Origin: Halanaerobiales bacterium
GTDB taxonomy: Bacteria > Bacillota_F > Halanaerobiia > Halanaerobiales > DTU029
Direction of reading: 5' to 3'
Length of the DNA: 5,871 nt
Assembly: GCA_016278415.1 (NCBI GenBank)
Contig: JADQBV010000286.1
Coordinates: forward strand, 1-5,871
Each line of letters begins with the position of its first letter. Within the stretch, counting starts at the first letter, position 1. Positions 5,235 through 5,871 of this stretch are shown here, piece after piece. Below the pieces are notes generated by a model that was given only the letters and a program-made list of their open reading frames with translations, was not told where the DNA came from and made no database searches. Both the position numbers and the translations under genes were made by a program.

Positions 5235-5260
5235 ACTATATTACCATATGGGAATATAGT
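5235..5260. promoter_or_regulatory. 26-bp near-perfect palindromic operator over spacer and -10 box
   Basis: Outer arms ACTATATT and AATATAGT are perfect inverted copies, and the centre holds CCATATGG, itself a perfect palindrome. In all, 12 of 13 base pairs are symmetric. It covers the whole 17-bp spacer and the -10 hexamer of the ArsR-thioredoxin-permease promoter, so a bound dimer would exclude RNA polymerase. It is the strongest operator candidate in the window, presumably for the ArsR encoded just downstream. Confidence 0.8.
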
Positions 5261-5266
5261 TGTCAA
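5238..5266 (-). promoter_or_regulatory. Sigma-A promoter of the arsR-thioredoxin-permease operon
   Basis: On the minus strand, a perfect -35 TTGACA (5266-5261), a 17-bp spacer and TAATAT (5243-5238) with a TGG extended -10. Transcription should start near 5231, leaving a leader of about 50 nt before the ArsR start. No other promoter of this quality lies before the thioredoxin or permease genes, which supports one transcript. Confidence 0.82.
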
Positions 5267-5443
5267 AAAATCTTTTTAAGTCTCAAGTCAATCCTATCCT
5301 CTATTACTATAAAACATCAAGTAAAGTACGTAACCCCAAGTTACATGTTATAATCTATCATAATATTCAATGTCCTTTTATGTATATCTATAATTCATAC
5401 ATAAATATAATACATTGTCATCAAATTTTTAAAACTAGGATTT

Positions 5444-5871
5444 TTAATTCCAATTTTCTTCATTAAAAACTTTTATACCATTTTTAGCTAGAAAATCTGC
5501 TGTTACCCCGTTACCTTCGATAAATTTACCACTAAATGTACCATCATATATCTTTCCATAACCACATGATGGACTTCTCTGCTGTAATATGGCTTTTTCA
5601 ATTCCAATAATCTTACATATTTCCAATGTTTTTTCTGCACCCTTTAAAAAGGAATCTGTATGTTCATTACCAGACTTATCAATAACTTTTTGTTTTTCAT
5701 CGCTTGTTTCTATAATCTCACAAGGTTCTCTTGGTATTGGCAAATCTCCAAGGACTTCTGGACAAACAGCAATCGCTTCCCCATTTTCTATTAATTCTAA
5801 TAGTCTTTTATCCAACGTATTTTCCCCATTATATCTACAATTAACCCCAACTAAACACGCACTAATTAGAT
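5444..5871 (-). CDS. DUF523 / TudS-type desulfurase, start just beyond the right edge
   Basis: This is a short Fe-S protein family (PF04463). Its studied member TudS removes sulfur from 2-thiouracil using a [4Fe-4S] cluster held by cysteines. The visible 141 codons begin LISACLVGVNCRYNGENT, the expected family N-terminus. They continue LDKRLLELIENG, then VCPEVLGDLPIPREPCEI, the FLKGAEKTLEI helix, RSPSCGYGKIYDGTFSG and a C-terminal NGVTADFLAKNGI. Conserved cysteines are seen in SAC, NCRY, VCPE and SPSCG, so the cluster ligands appear intact. A TTG at 5815 could be mistaken for the start, but the frame continues open through conserved residues to the edge, so only about 2-4 codons are missing. 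It is separated from the ArsR operon by about 180 bp. Its natural substrate here is unknown; sulfur or thiolated-base metabolism is the family-based guess. Confidence 0.92.
   Translation of the reverse strand, partial: LISACLVGVNCRYNGENTLDKRLLELIENGEAIAVCPEVLGDLPIPREPCEIIETSDEKQKVIDKSGNEHTDSFLKGAEKTLEICKIIGIEKAILQQRSPSCGYGKIYDGTFSGKFIEGNGVTADFLAKNGIKVFNEENWN

Noticed and set aside
5377..5405. Inverted repeat TTTATGTAT / ATACATAAA with an 11-nt loop downstream of the DUF523 gene
   Set aside because: It is pure AT-type sequence in an AT-rich intergenic stretch, without a U-tract or adjacent promoter, so too weak to call a terminator or operator.
5260..5466. Plus-strand 68-codon frame between the ArsR promoter and the DUF523 gene
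   Set aside because: It overlaps the -35 box, has a low-complexity AT-rich composition, no ribosome site and no recognisable motif. I see no gene in 5267-5443.
1..5871. CRISPR arrays, tRNA or rRNA genes, insertion sequences
   Set aside because: No regularly spaced repeats, cloverleaf-like segments, rRNA signatures or transposase motifs were seen on either strand.

Overview
The window is AT-rich and looks like an anaerobic low-GC Firmicute. Clostridia or Halanaerobiales would fit, but this rests only on base composition, strong AGGAGG-type ribosome binding sites and protein style. Every gene I can support lies on the minus strand, so transcription runs from high to low coordinates. The theme is thiol, metalloid and sulfur handling: three ArsR/SmtB repressors, three permease genes of the ArsP/YraQ (DUF318, PF03773) type, a small redox thioredoxin, a Cys/His-rich miniprotein, a CGGC-domain protein, a cysteine desulfurase and a DUF523/TudS-type desulfurase.

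Right edge to about 3320: a DUF523/TudS gene runs off the right edge with only its first few codons missing. Next comes an ArsR operon (5180 to 3428): an ArsR with a Cys-Val-Cys motif, a CxxC thioredoxin-like protein and a full-length permease with a CSC motif. Its promoter (TTGACA, 17 bp, TAATAT) carries a nearly perfect 26-bp palindrome over spacer and -10 box. A perfect 16-bp hairpin follows the operon.

About 3240 to 1995: a promoter with two perfect consensus hexamers (TTGACA, 16 bp, TATAAT) and an inverted repeat just after it drives a 39-codon Cys/His-rich gene. That gene is interrupted by an in-frame TAA. It is followed by two half-size permeases whose stop and start codons abut (TAG then TTG). 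Together the halves correspond to the two repeats of the full-length permease at 3428-4423.

1994 to 1: the decayed 3' end of an ABC-transporter ATPase gene (1794-1931), then a second ArsR with its own promoter. A third ArsR follows, with a strong promoter and a short palindrome in its leader. It heads an apparent operon with the CGGC protein and a NifS/IscS-type cysteine desulfurase, which leaves the window one base into its expected catalytic lysine codon.

Inferred working model: the ArsR proteins sense thiophilic metal(loid)s or reactive sulfur and derepress two export modules, one full-length and one split, plus a sulfur-handling operon. The substrates cannot be read from the sequence. 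The most unusual points are the split permease pair with its interrupted Cys/His miniprotein, the compact operator at 5235-5260, and two genes in one operon whose ribosome binding sites point at AUU codons.
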